A stretch of 64,000 nucleotides of DNA. Origin: Novosphingobium sp. ZN18A2. Its GTDB lineage: Bacteria; Pseudomonadota; Alphaproteobacteria; Sphingomonadales; Sphingomonadaceae. This document shows positions 55,324 through 63,730 of this stretch, piece after piece; positions within the stretch are counted from its first letter, which is position 1, and each line of letters begins with the position of its first letter. The position numbers and the translations under genes are program-made. The stretch covers positions 992,001 through 1,056,000 of the forward strand of contig NZ_CP136651.1 of the NCBI RefSeq assembly GCF_036784765.1, given 5' to 3'. The notes below the pieces were generated by a model that saw nothing but the letters and a program-made list of their open reading frames with translations, was not told the origin of the DNA and made no database searches.

Positions 55324-55983
55324 ATGTCCGTCGCGCCAGACGCCACCCTTGACGAAATCCGCATTGCGCTGGCCCCGGCGATTGCCGATGCGGCGGTGTT
55401 CGACGGCTGGACCGGGGCGGCGCTGGATTCGGCCGCAGAACTGGAAGACGTGGACCCGGCGGTTGCGCGGCTTGCCTTTGAAGGCGGCGCGATGGCGATG
55501 ATCGGCGCGTGGATCGAATCGATCGATGCCGAAATGGCGGCGGCGCTGCCCGCCGAGGAACTGGCGAAGCGCAAGATAAGGGAGCGTATTCGCGACCTGG
55601 TGCGCTTCCGGCTGGACGCGCTGGAAGGCAGGGAAGAGGCGCTGCGCCGCGCGCTGGCGATCATGGCCATGCCGCAGAACGTGCCCGCCGCGCTGAAGCA
55701 CGGCTGGCACAGCGCCGACCTGATGTGGCGGCTCGCCGGCGATACGGCGACCGATTACAACCACTATTCCAAGCGCACCATCCTGGGATCGATCTATGCC
55801 GCGACACTGGCGGTATTCGCCGAGGACAAGAGCGAAGGCCACGCGGAGGCCCATGCCTTCCTCGACCGGCGGATCGAAGGCGTGATGAAGTTCGAAAAGG
55901 CCAAGGCGCAGTTCCTGAAGCCGCGCGACGAAAACTTCAGCATGATGCGTCTGCTGGGCCGGCTGCGCTATCCCGCAAGCTGA
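55324..55983 (+). CDS. COQ9 family ubiquinone biosynthesis protein
   Basis: A 219-residue protein with a helical N-terminal part and the COQ9 core KHGWHSADLMWRLAGDTATDYNHYSKRTILGSIYAATL. COQ9 binds lipid and helps COQ7-type hydroxylation of ubiquinone precursors. ATG 55324 is preferred: AGGTGA ends five bases upstream; a GTG at 55315 would leave no ribosome site. It follows the ankyrin gene by 45 bases and may be co-transcribed. Confidence 0.9.
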   Translation: MSVAPDATLDEIRIALAPAIADAAVFDGWTGAALDSAAELEDVDPAVARLAFEGGAMAMIGAWIESIDAEMAAALPAEELAKRKIRERIRDLVRFRLDALEGREEALRRALAIMAMPQNVPAALKHGWHSADLMWRLAGDTATDYNHYSKRTILGSIYAATLAVFAEDKSEGHAEAHAFLDRRIEGVMKFEKAKAQFLKPRDENFSMMRLLGRLRYPAS

Positions 55984-56034
55984 CCGGCATCGGACCGATC
56001 GGGCGGAATTTGTCCGCGCCGCCTATCACGCCGC

Positions 56035-57051
56035 CTATATGGAATAGCCGAACCTGTCCCAAATCCCGCGGCCATAGCGGCGCTGTTCCTGCCCCGCGAT
56101 ATAGCGATCGTTGCTGTTTTTCAGCGTGGCGAAGCGCCCGGCGCTGGCCAGCGGTTCGTCGCGCGGTTCCATCCATTCGCCTATCGGCGTTGCCGCCAGC
56201 GCGGCTTCGGGATCGATGCAGAAATCCTCATAGCGCACGACGCAGGTATCGCGCGGATCGAATTCTGCATGGGCCAGCGCATGGGCGGTGTGCCAGTGTT
56301 CGACCAGATGTTCGACCGGGGATCGCGTCCATTTCAGCGTGGCGGCGGCAACGGCGCGCGGATCGCGGACCATCACGATGAAGCGCGCGCCGGGAAACGT
56401 CGCGCGCAACCAGGCGATCTTGGTAAGGTTGGGCGGGCTCTTTTCCAGCAGCGTCGACGACCGGCCGACGACATAGCGTTGCCAACTGCGCAGTATCCTT
56501 TCGCGCGGGGTGCGCGATGTCGCCAGCTTCGCCACTTCGCGGCGCATCGCCGCGCTGAAGGCAAAACGGCCCGGCCCGCCAAAGCGCCTGTCTTCCGAAT
56601 AGACGTCTTGCAGGTGCTGCCCTTCGCTTTCGGGCACATCCGCGCGAAGGTGGGAAACGTGGTAGTGCGCGTGGATATAGTCTTCCAGCAATGTCGTGCC
56701 CGACCTGTGAAGGCCGCAGATGAACACGATCCGGTCGATCTTCGGATCGGCGGCATAGGCGACGCCGGGCAGGCGCATGTCCGTTTGCGCCACAAGCCGC
56801 TTCAGCACGGGGACACGGCGCACCAGGCGCACAAAACGCCATTTGAGATAGGGAATCGCGGGTTGCGCGGGCCGGGCGTTGCCGGGGCGAGTGGGCACCG
56901 CATTGGCCGGGGGCCGCGTCGCAGGCGGGGCCGCAACGCTTCCCGGTGCCAGTCCGTCGCGGCGCGTCGCGGACGCATCGCGTGGCGAATGGGCAAGGCG
57001 CGACGCCTTGCCGGCAAAAGTGCCGATCCCGATCTCCATGGCGCAAAACAT
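56035..57051 (-). CDS. sulfotransferase family protein
   Basis: A 338-residue protein with the PAPS-binding loop FICGLHRSGTTLLEDYIH and the 3'-phosphate-binding segment ARFIVMVRDPRAVAAATLKW (RDPR). The N-terminal 70 residues are Pro/Ala-rich and not conserved. The acceptor is unknown; carbohydrate or envelope substrates are common. The start is uncertain: ATG 57051 is used, ATG 57039 is equally possible and neither has a good ribosome site. Confidence 0.85.
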   Translation of the reverse strand: MFCAMEIGIGTFAGKASRLAHSPRDASATRRDGLAPGSVAAPPATRPPANAVPTRPGNARPAQPAIPYLKWRFVRLVRRVPVLKRLVAQTDMRLPGVAYAADPKIDRIVFICGLHRSGTTLLEDYIHAHYHVSHLRADVPESEGQHLQDVYSEDRRFGGPGRFAFSAAMRREVAKLATSRTPRERILRSWQRYVVGRSSTLLEKSPPNLTKIAWLRATFPGARFIVMVRDPRAVAAATLKWTRSPVEHLVEHWHTAHALAHAEFDPRDTCVVRYEDFCIDPEAALAATPIGEWMEPRDEPLASAGRFATLKNSNDRYIAGQEQRRYGRGIWDRFGYSI

Positions 57052-57272
57052 GGACTTTCGGGCCGCGCAGGGCAATCCGCTTGCGGTAAGCGGTGCGGCG
57101 GCGATTACGGATTGTTACACACTGTTGTTGATTTTGAACCCGATTTTGAACGCAGCTTTCCCGGCTGATACACAAAATTACGCTCAGTTTCGGTGATTTG
57201 CCCGTCCCGACCGCAGGTTAACGACGCAATGTCCGTTTCGGATGAAAAATGGCACGGCCCGGGCGCGGCAAT

Positions 57273-57286
57273 TTGACTTCGATCAA
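57273..57286 (+). promoter_or_regulatory. FNR/FnrL-type box upstream of feoA
   Basis: TTGACTTCGATCAA, one base off the FNR consensus TTGAT-N4-ATCAA. With a -10-like TATGTC at 57307-57312 the start of transcription would be near 57319, putting the box about 40 bases upstream, a class II activator position. Confidence 0.65.
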
Positions 57287-57288
57287 TT

Positions 57289-57307
57289 ATTGCGAATGAC
57301 TTGCAAT
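57289..57307 (+). promoter_or_regulatory. Fur-type operator upstream of feoA
   Basis: ATTGCGAATGACTTGCAAT, a near-perfect 19-bp palindrome (only the inner positions differ) of the alphaproteobacterial Fur type. It lies between the FNR-like box and the -10, so bound Fur would block transcription when iron is plentiful. Confidence 0.6.
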
Positions 57308-57336
57308 ATGTCCGCCGATCTGGCAGCGGACGGCTC

Positions 57337-57594
57337 GTGACACTTGACCAGCTTCCCCTTGGCAGCACCGCGCGGATCGTCGCGGTGGATTGGGATCTCC
57401 TCGTTCCCGAGGAAGGGCAGCGCCTGCGCGCGCTGGGAATCGACGAAGGGGCGCAGGTCAGCCTTGCCTATCGCGGCATCCTTGCCGGGCGCGATCCCCT
57501 GGCGATAGAGATCGGCCGGATGACGATCGCGCTGCGCCGCATCCATGCCGCCGCGATGGCCGTGGAAATTCTGGAAATCGCAGGGGCGCAATGA
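57337..57594 (+). CDS. feoA: ferrous iron transport protein A
   Basis: An 85-residue SH3-like protein that assists FeoB: MTLDQLPLGSTARIVAVD, EGQRLRALGIDEGAQVSLAYRG and a C-terminal IEIGRMTIALRRIHAAAMAVEIL. The start is GTG 57337; a TTG 12 codons earlier lies inside the Fur-type box and is unlikely. The ribosome site is weak. It overlaps feoB by four bases (ATGA). The 284 bases upstream hold the two regulator sites and no gene. Confidence 0.93.
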   Translation: MTLDQLPLGSTARIVAVDWDLLVPEEGQRLRALGIDEGAQVSLAYRGILAGRDPLAIEIGRMTIALRRIHAAAMAVEILEIAGAQ

Positions 57595-59441
57595 CCCGTG
57601 GACCGTTGATCGCCGCGCTGGTGGGCAATCCCAACGCCGGGAAAAGCGCCCTGTTCAATGCCCTGACCGGCGCGCGTCAGAAAATCGCCAACTATCCGGG
57701 CGTTACGGTCGAGCGCAAAGCAGGGCGCCTGACGCTTCCGACCGGTGAGCCGGTGGAACTGATCGACTTGCCCGGTTCCTATGGCATGGCCGCGACCAGC
57801 CCCGACGAGGAAGTGACCCGCAAGGTCGTGATGGGGGAGCAGGAAGGCCAGGCCCGCCCCGATGTGCTAATCGTCGTGCTCGATGCATCGAACCTGGAAC
57901 AGCACCTTGTCTTCGCGCAGGAGATCATCGAACTCGGCCTGCCGACGGTGGTCGCGCTCAATATGCTCGACCTGGCGGAGCGTGACGGGCTGACGATCGA
58001 TCCCAAGGCGCTGGAAGTGGCGCTGGGCGTGCCGGTGATCCCCACCGTCGCGGTGCGCCGCAGGGGCCTTGGCGAACTGGGCGAGGCGATCGGCAGCGCG
58101 CGTGACAGCCACCGCGCGCCGGACCATCACCGCCCGCACGTGACGCTGCCCGAAAGGCGGATGCTGGCGCGCGAGATGGCGCAGGGCGCGATCCTTTCGG
58201 AAACCGCCAGGCACCGCATCCACGCGCGGATGGACAAGGTGCTGCTCAACCCGTGGCTCGGCCCGCTGATCCTTCTCGCGCTGCTGTTCGTGGTGTTCCA
58301 GGCGGTGTTCACCTGGGCCACGCCGTTCGTCGATGCGCTGGACGGCGGCGCCACGGCGCTGGCGGACGTGGTTCGCGCCACGCTGCCGCCGTCGCTGTTT
58401 CGCGACCTGCTGACCGATGGCGTGATCGCCGGGGTCGGATCGGTCGTGGTGTTCCTGCCGCAGATCCTGATCCTGTTCTTCTTCATCCTGACGATGGAGG
58501 CGACCGGATACATGGCGCGGGCCGCCTTCCTGATGGACCGGCTGATGGCTTACGTGGGGCTGTCGGGGCGAAGCTTCATCCCGCTGCTTTCCAGCTTTGC
58601 CTGCGCGATACCCGGCATCATGGCCACGCGCAGCATCTCGGACCCCAAGGACCGGCTGACCACGATCCTGATCGCTCCGCTGATGACCTGTTCGGCGCGG
58701 CTGCCGGTCTATGCGGTGATTATCGCCGCGTTCATTCCCAACACGAAAGTCGGGCCGGGTATCGGGTTGCAGGGGCTGGTCCTGTTCGGCCTCTATATCT
58801 TCGGCATCATCGGCGCGATGATCGTGGCGATGGTGCTGCGCCGCTCTGTCACCAAGGGGGCGGCCAGCGGCTTCATCATGGAACTGCCGAAATACCAGCT
58901 GCCCACGCTAAAGGATCTTGCGCTGGGCCTGTGGCAGCGCGCGTGGATATTCCTGCGCCGTGCGGGCACGATCATCTTCACCGCCACGGTCGTTCTGTGG
59001 CTGCTGCTCAACTTCCCGCGCGCGCATCCGGGGCAGGACCAGGTCGATGCTTCCGTGGCCGGGCATCTGGCGAACGGACTGGCCGTGGTGGTAGAGCCGA
59101 TCGGCTTCAACCGCGATATCGCGCTGGCGCTGATCCCGGCGATGGCCGCGCGCGAGGTTGCCGTCTCCAGCCTGGCGACGACTTATGCGGTATCGTCAAA
59201 CGACGAAGCGGCCACCGATACGGCGCTTGTCTCGCAACTGCGTTCGCGCTGGAGCCTGCCCACCGCGCTGGCCTTCCTGGCGTGGTTCGTGTTCGCGCCG
59301 CAGTGCCTTTCCACCATCGCCGTGACGCGGCGAGAGACAAATGGGTGGAAATGGCCCGGCTTCATGTTGGCTTACCTGTTCACCCTCGCCTACATCTTTG
59401 CGGGAATCACCTATTGGAGCGCGATGGCGCTCGGTCTTTAG
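57591..59441 (+). CDS. feoB: ferrous iron transporter B
   Basis: The 616-residue GTP-dependent Fe(II) permease of the inner membrane. The G domain shows G1 VGNPNAGKS (about 11-19), G2 PGVT, G3 DLPGSYG and G4 NMLD; the membrane part has the Gate motifs [14 protein letters not shown] and [14 protein letters not shown] and about ten helices. It is shorter than the 770-residue enterobacterial protein, mostly at the C-terminal end. Expression under iron shortage and low oxygen is expected from the upstream sites. Confidence 0.96.
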   Translation: MTRGPLIAALVGNPNAGKSALFNALTGARQKIANYPGVTVERKAGRLTLPTGEPVELIDLPGSYGMAATSPDEEVTRKVVMGEQEGQARPDVLIVVLDASNLEQHLVFAQEIIELGLPTVVALNMLDLAERDGLTIDPKALEVALGVPVIPTVAVRRRGLGELGEAIGSARDSHRAPDHHRPHVTLPERRMLAREMAQGAILSETARHRIHARMDKVLLNPWLGPLILLALLFVVFQAVFTWATPFVDALDGGATALADVVRATLPPSLFRDLLTDGVIAGVGSVVVFLPQILILFFFILTMEATGYMARAAFLMDRLMAYVGLSGRSFIPLLSSFACAIPGIMATRSISDPKDRLTTILIAPLMTCSARLPVYAVIIAAFIPNTKVGPGIGLQGLVLFGLYIFGIIGAMIVAMVLRRSVTKGAASGFIMELPKYQLPTLKDLALGLWQRAWIFLRRAGTIIFTATVVLWLLLNFPRAHPGQDQVDASVAGHLANGLAVVVEPIGFNRDIALALIPAMAAREVAVSSLATTYAVSSNDEAATDTALVSQLRSRWSLPTALAFLAWFVFAPQCLSTIAVTRRETNGWKWPGFMLAYLFTLAYIFAGITYWSAMALGL

Positions 59442-59467
59442 AATCTCGCGAGAGGAAGTGCGGAACA

Positions 59468-59998
59468 ATGGCAGGCAGCGTCAACAAGGTCATCCTCGTC
59501 GGTAATCTCGGCGCAGATCCGGAAGTGCGCACCTTCCAGAACGGTGGCCGCGTGTGCAACTTGCGCATCGCCACCAGCGAGAACTGGAAGGACCGCGACG
59601 GTAACCGCCAGGAACGCACCGAATGGCACAGCGTGGCGATCTTTTCCGAAGGGCTGGTGGGCGTTGCCGAACGCTATCTGCGCAAGGGCAGCAAGGTCTA
59701 TATCGAAGGCCAGCTTCGCACCCGCAAATGGCAGGACCAGAACGGGCAGGACCGCTATTCGACCGAAGTCGTGCTGCAAGGCCCCGGCGCAACGATGACC
59801 ATGCTGGACGGCGCACAGGGCGGCGGCGGTGGTGGCGGTCAGCGCGGCGGTGGCGGCGGCTGGAACGACGGCGGCTCGGGCGGCGGCTCACGCGGGGGTG
59901 CATCGGGCGGCGGCTGGAACCAGGGCGGCGGCGGATCGCAGGGCGGTTCGGGCGGCGGCGGCTTCTCCGACGATCTGGACGACGATATTCCGTTCTGA
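59468..59998 (+). CDS. ssb: single-stranded DNA-binding protein
   Basis: A 176-residue SSB. The OB-fold begins [21 protein letters not shown] and has [11 protein letters not shown] and [20 protein letters not shown]; a Gly/Gln/Ser-rich flexible linker (about 117-165) follows, and the acidic tip DDDIPF ends the protein, through which SSB recruits partners. ATG 59468 is preceded by GAGGAAG. A short perfect palindrome TCTCGCGAGA lies in the feoB-ssb gap. Confidence 0.97.
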   Translation: MAGSVNKVILVGNLGADPEVRTFQNGGRVCNLRIATSENWKDRDGNRQERTEWHSVAIFSEGLVGVAERYLRKGSKVYIEGQLRTRKWQDQNGQDRYSTEVVLQGPGATMTMLDGAQGGGGGGGQRGGGGGWNDGGSGGGSRGGASGGGWNQGGGGSQGGSGGGGFSDDLDDDIPF

Positions 59999-60053
59999 TG
60001 CGATGCGCACGGCTCCGGCCATCCTGACGGATGATCAGCCGGCAGGCGTCAAT

Positions 60054-61130
60054 TCACCCCGTTTCGCGCCGGGGCTTCGCGCGCCCTTGCTGCTCCCGCT
60101 CGTTCAGGCCGTGCTTTTTCAGGCAGTGGCGTAGCTGGTCGTATGTAAGGCCCAGCGCCCTGGCGGTCTTGCGCTGGTTATAGCGGTGCTTGCCAAGGTG
60201 GTGTTCCAGGATCGCCCGTTCGTGGGCGTCCACCGCGCCGCGCAAGTCGCCTATCGTATCGTAATCGAACGGCAGGGCCGGTGCGGGCGCGGCCTGGCCC
60301 GCCGCTTTCGCGGTATCGTTTGCCGGATCGGGAGCGACCGGCCCGCTTTCCGGCTTCCACGGGCTGTCGAACGGATCGAACTGCACGTGGGCGATCGCGC
60401 TTGCCCAGTCGTCCCAGCGATAAACCGCGCGTTCCACCACGTTGCGCAGTTCGCGCACGTTGCCGGGCCAGGGATATTCCTCCAGCGCCTGCGCGGTGTG
60501 GTCTGCAAAGCCGGGCCAGGCTTCCCATCCCAGCTCGGCGGCCATGCGGCGGCCGAAAAAGTCGGCCAGCACCCCCACGTCGCCTTCGCGGGCGCGCAGC
60601 GGGGGCAGGGTGATGACTTCAAAGCTCAGCCGGTCGAGCAGGTCGGCGCGAAAGCGGCCTTCCTCTACCGCGCGCGGCAGGTCTTCGTTGGTCGCGCCGA
60701 CGATGCGCACGTCCACCCGGCGGGGCTTAGATGCGCCGATGCGCGTCACTTCGCCATATTCGATCGCGCGCAGCAGCCGCTCTTGCGCGGCCATCGAAAG
60801 CGTGCCCAGTTCGTCAAGGAACAGGGTGCCCTTGTCGGCTTCCTCGAAGCGCCCCTCGCGCGCGCGCATCGCGCCGGTGAAGGCGCCGGCTTCGTGGCCG
60901 AACAGTTCCGCCTCTATCAGCGTTTCGGGCAGGGCGGCGCAGTTCATGATGATCAGCGGTTCGTCCCACCGCGTGGACAGGCGGTGCAGGCGTTCGGCGA
61001 TCAGTTCCTTGCCTGTTCCGCGTTCTCCGATCACAAGGACGGGGCGCCGCATCGGCGCGGCGCGGCTGGTGCGTTCGACCGCATCGAGAAAAGGGCCCGA
61101 CTGGCCTACGAACTGCGTGTTGCGTTCCAT
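60054..61130 (-). CDS. pspF: psp operon transcriptional activator PspF
   Basis: A 358-residue sigma-54 activator without a receiver domain. Walker A GERGTGKE (35-42), the sigma-54 contact loop GAFTGA (82-87), Walker B GTLFLDELG and a C-terminal Fis-type helix-turn-helix KTARALGLTYDQLRHCLKKHG. The lack of an N-terminal sensor domain marks PspF, which is held inactive by PspA. A Pro/Ala-rich linker of about 60 residues lies between the AAA+ and DNA-binding parts. The start is ATG 61130 (MERNTQFVGQS). It is divergent from psp. Confidence 0.95.
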   Translation of the reverse strand: MERNTQFVGQSGPFLDAVERTSRAAPMRRPVLVIGERGTGKELIAERLHRLSTRWDEPLIIMNCAALPETLIEAELFGHEAGAFTGAMRAREGRFEEADKGTLFLDELGTLSMAAQERLLRAIEYGEVTRIGASKPRRVDVRIVGATNEDLPRAVEEGRFRADLLDRLSFEVITLPPLRAREGDVGVLADFFGRRMAAELGWEAWPGFADHTAQALEEYPWPGNVRELRNVVERAVYRWDDWASAIAHVQFDPFDSPWKPESGPVAPDPANDTAKAAGQAAPAPALPFDYDTIGDLRGAVDAHERAILEHHLGKHRYNQRKTARALGLTYDQLRHCLKKHGLNEREQQGRAKPRRETG

Positions 61131-61144
61131 TGCCGATCCATAGC

Positions 61145-61176
61145 AAATTTTCCCAATATTGCGAGAAAATTCCCAA
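61145..61176 (+). promoter_or_regulatory. probable PspF upstream activating sequence
   Basis: Two near-identical direct repeats, AAATTTTCCCAA (61145-61156) and AAAATTCCCAA (61166-61176), lie about 80-110 bases before the predicted psp start of transcription and just upstream of pspF. Position and AT-rich repeated form fit enhancer sites for PspF that would also govern pspF itself. Confidence 0.5.
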
Positions 61177-61230
61177 GTCGTTCGTCGAATTGCCCTGCCA
61201 GAACCGCGTAATCCGGCGATTTTCGCAGTT

Positions 61231-61246
61231 TGGCACACCCCTTGCT
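61231..61246 (+). promoter_or_regulatory. sigma-54 promoter of the psp operon
   Basis: TGGCACACCCCTTGCT matches the -24/-12 consensus TGGCAC-N5-TTGCW, with GG (61232-61233) and GC (61244-61245) ten bases apart as required. Transcription should begin near 61257, ahead of the 55-residue gene and pspA. The divergent PspF gene supports it. Confidence 0.9.
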
Positions 61247-61312
61247 AAATCATGAACAAACACTGGAACACGCCCTGCGGGGCAGCAAATTCGAACGACG
61301 GAGACCCCCATC

Positions 61313-61480
61313 ATGTACACCACCGGTTTCTTCTCGACCACCCTGGGCCGCGCGGCCCTGGCCAGCATCCTGGCGATGGTCGCGATGAACTGCGTCGCGC
61401 TGTCGAGCCAGTTGCGCGCCGAACCCGCCGCGTTCGCGTCGGGCACGACGGGCGTGACGATCAGCGGCGAGTTGGCGTGA
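61313..61480 (+). CDS. 55-residue membrane peptide, first gene of psp operon
   Basis: A short gene between the sigma-54 promoter and pspA: ATG 61313, GGAG 9 bases upstream (61300-61303), stop TGA 61478-61480. The peptide has a hydrophobic helix (about 14-29, AALASILAMVAMNCVAL) and a small polar C-terminal part ending in GVTISGEL. Its stop overlaps a GTG (61477) that is in frame with pspA. No known Psp protein looks like it. It could be a leader peptide controlling pspA or a small stress protein. Confidence 0.65.
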   Translation: MYTTGFFSTTLGRAALASILAMVAMNCVALSSQLRAEPAAFASGTTGVTISGELA

Positions 61481-61647
61481 GCGAGGAACGCACACCCATA
61501 GGGCCGGGGCGCGCCAGCCCCCCGACCGGCGACGAAGCCCCCCGTCGCCGCGCCCCGGCCCGACCTTCCCGTTTCGACGAGGAGCTGGAAGCGCTGCGCA
61601 CAGGCCAGCGCGATTCCCGTCCCACTTTCACCACCGGAGTATCTTTC

Positions 61648-62337
61648 ATGGGCATATTCTCGCGGACGCGCGACATCATTGCCGCCAACTTCAACGACCT
61701 TCTCGACAAGGCCGACGACCCGGCCAAGATGATCCGCATGATCATCCTCGAAATGGAGGAAACGCTGGTCGAAGTCCGCGCCAGCGCGGCGCGCACCATT
61801 GCCGACCAGAAAGAGATGCACCGCCACACGGTGAAGCTCGACAAGCTTCAGGCCGACTGGGCGGACAAGGCGCAGCTCGCGCTGTCGAAGGGCCGCGAAG
61901 ACCTGGCTCGTGCGGCGCTGGTCGAAAAGAAGAAGGCCGCCGACATGGCAGACCAGCTGAAGGCCGAGATCGTGGTGCTCGACGATGCGCTGCGCGCCTA
62001 TGAGCAGGACATCGAAAAGCTGCAGAACCGCCTGCGCGAAGCGCGCAGCCGCCAGACGGCCATCGCCGCGCGGCTGGAAAGCGCGGAAAACCGGGTGAAG
62101 CTGCGTACGCTGCTTTCGACCGAGCGCGTGGACGACGCGATGGCGCGCTTCGACCAGCTGGAACGCCGCGTGGACTATGCCGAAGGCCGCGCTGACGCGC
62201 TGAGCCTGGCCGACAGCAACCAGACACCGTCGCTCGCCGACGAGATCTCGGCCCTCGAAGGGGCGGACAAGATCGACGAGGAACTGGAAGAAATGAAGCG
62301 CGCGCTCGGCCAGGGCGGCGAGACGAAGGAGGACTGA
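61648..62337 (+). CDS. pspA: phage shock protein A
   Basis: A 229-residue PspA/IM30 protein, nearly all helix: MGIFSRTRDIIAANFNDLLD as membrane-binding helix, then long coiled coils (EDPAKMIRMIILEMEETLVEV-like region, VLDDALRAYEQDIEKLQNRL). It binds stressed inner membrane and inhibits PspF. ATG 61648 has GGAG 9 bases upstream. The same frame is open back to GTG 61477, which overlaps the stop of the 55-residue gene, so a form with 57 extra residues cannot be excluded. Confidence 0.95.
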   Translation: MGIFSRTRDIIAANFNDLLDKADDPAKMIRMIILEMEETLVEVRASAARTIADQKEMHRHTVKLDKLQADWADKAQLALSKGREDLARAALVEKKKAADMADQLKAEIVVLDDALRAYEQDIEKLQNRLREARSRQTAIAARLESAENRVKLRTLLSTERVDDAMARFDQLERRVDYAEGRADALSLADSNQTPSLADEISALEGADKIDEELEEMKRALGQGGETKED

Positions 62338-62340
62338 TCC

Positions 62341-62649
62341 GTGCTTGACGACCTTATCCCCGTGTTGGCGATCGTCACGCTCTTCATCGGTCTGCCGTGG
62401 CTGATCTTCCACTATATTACCAAGTGGAAAACCGCCGCCACGCTGACCACCGGCGATGAAGCGCTGCTGGAAGAGCTCTACCAGCTTGCCCGCCGCCTGT
62501 CGGACCGGATGGAAACGGTCGAGCGGCTGGTTGCCGCCGACAACCCCGAATTCAAACCCTCTCGCCTGACGCAGATCCAGGAGATGGATGAACAGCCCCT
62601 GCGCGAGCTGGACCGCTTGCTCGCCGAAAAGGAAAGGACGCCCAAGTGA
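62341..62649 (+). CDS. pspB: phage shock protein B
   Basis: A 102-residue protein with one membrane helix (LIPVLAIVTLFIGLPWLIFHYI) and a C-terminal leucine-zipper-like coiled coil (ALLEELYQLARRLSDRMETVERLV), as in PspB but with a tail about 25 residues longer than in enterobacteria. It works with PspC to sense envelope stress. The start is GTG 62341; it overlaps pspC by four bases (GTGA). Confidence 0.92.
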   Translation: MLDDLIPVLAIVTLFIGLPWLIFHYITKWKTAATLTTGDEALLEELYQLARRLSDRMETVERLVAADNPEFKPSRLTQIQEMDEQPLRELDRLLAEKERTPK

Positions 62650-63026
62650 ACAGCCCCCGCACCCGCTTCTACCGCGACAAGCTTCACGGCAAGATCATGG
62701 GCGTGTGTTCCGGCATCGCCGACTACACCGGCGTCGATGTCCTGTGGATACGGCTTGGCGCGGTGCTGCTGACGATCAGCGGCCTGGCCGGGATCACCAT
62801 CCCCGCCTACATCATCATCGGCCTGTTCGCGGCCAATAAGCCCGAACATCTTTACGGCAGCCAGGAAGAACAGAAATTCTGGCAGGGCGTGCGCCAGTCG
62901 CCGGCCCGCACCGCCCGTGAGGTTCGCGCGCAGTTCCGCGATATCGACCGCCGCCTGGCCGATGTGGAGCACTATTACGTTTCATCCAACCCGCGCCTGT
63001 CCGCAGAGATCGAACGGCTGCGCTGA
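62646..63026 (+). CDS. pspC: phage shock protein C
   Basis: A 126-residue PspC-domain protein: FYRDKLHGKIMGVCSGIADYTGVDVLWIRLGAVLL (the PspC core with first membrane part), a second helix GLAGITIPAYIIIGLFAANKP, and a C-terminal helical tail with DIDRRLADVEHYYVSSNPRLSAEIERL. It relays envelope stress to PspA. The start is GTG 62646, overlapping the pspB stop. Confidence 0.93.
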   Translation: MNSPRTRFYRDKLHGKIMGVCSGIADYTGVDVLWIRLGAVLLTISGLAGITIPAYIIIGLFAANKPEHLYGSQEEQKFWQGVRQSPARTAREVRAQFRDIDRRLADVEHYYVSSNPRLSAEIERLR

Positions 63027-63065
63027 TACCCCGTGCCGGGGGATGTTTGAGGGGAGTTTTCTGAC

Positions 63066-63383
63066 ATGGACGCCGGAGTTATTGGCGCGCTGATCCCGAT
63101 CTTCGCGCTCTCCATCCCGATTGTCGCGATCATCGCGCGGCACCGCACCAAGATCATGCAGATGCAGATCGAGGCTGCCGCGAACCAGACCGCCGAAAAG
63201 GCCGCGCAATACGCCTCGCACACGCAGGAGCTGGAAGAGCGGGTGCGCGTCCTGGAACGCATCGTCACCGACAAGGGCTATGACGTCGGCACCCAGATAG
63301 ACGCGCTGCGCGACGCCCGCGAGATCGACCGCCAGATAGAAGCCCTGAAGGGCGACCCCGCGAAAGAGGAGCGCGCGCAATGA
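63066..63383 (+). CDS. psp-linked membrane/coiled-coil protein 1
   Basis: A 105-residue protein: membrane helix at the N-terminus (VIGALIPIFALSIPIVAIIA, about 5-24), a basic-amphipathic stretch, then a coiled coil ending ELEERVRVLERIVTDKGYDV with a final QIDALRD. The same module appears in the next two genes and, more weakly, in PspB (LSDRMETVERLVAADNPEF), so these look like PspB-type paralogues. It lies 39 bases after pspC and overlaps the next gene by four bases (ATGA). Confidence 0.85.
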   Translation: MDAGVIGALIPIFALSIPIVAIIARHRTKIMQMQIEAAANQTAEKAAQYASHTQELEERVRVLERIVTDKGYDVGTQIDALRDAREIDRQIEALKGDPAKEERAQ

Positions 63384-63730
63384 GCCCCGCAGCCATCCCG
63401 ATCCTGAACACGGTCCTGCCCTTTGCCGCGATCGTGAGTGTTGCCGGCGTGGGCGGGTGGGTCGTCACCACCTGGATGCGCATCAAGAACGGCTATCCGC
63501 TCGACGGTGCATGGGGACAGGCGGTCTATCCGAAGACAGACCGCGAATCGGTAGAGCGCGTAAAGCTGCTTACGCAGGAAAACGCGCAGCTCCGCGCCGA
63601 ACTGGGGTCGGTGAAAGACCGGCTCGCCAATGTCGAGCGCATCGTCACGGACGGCGGCTATCATCTCGACCGCCAGATCGAGGCGCTTCGCGGCGAAAGC
63701 GACCCCGCGGACAAGGAAACGCAGCAATGA
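63380..63730 (+). CDS. psp-linked membrane/coiled-coil protein 2
   Basis: A 116-residue protein of the same plan: membrane helix (ILNTVLPFAAIVSVAGVGGWVVTTW), a short insert (IKNGYPLDGAWGQAVYP) absent from protein 1, and the coiled-coil module SVKDRLANVERIVTDGGYHLDRQIEALRGE. It overlaps both neighbours by four bases, so the three are translated together. Confidence 0.85.
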   Translation: MSPAAIPILNTVLPFAAIVSVAGVGGWVVTTWMRIKNGYPLDGAWGQAVYPKTDRESVERVKLLTQENAQLRAELGSVKDRLANVERIVTDGGYHLDRQIEALRGESDPADKETQQ

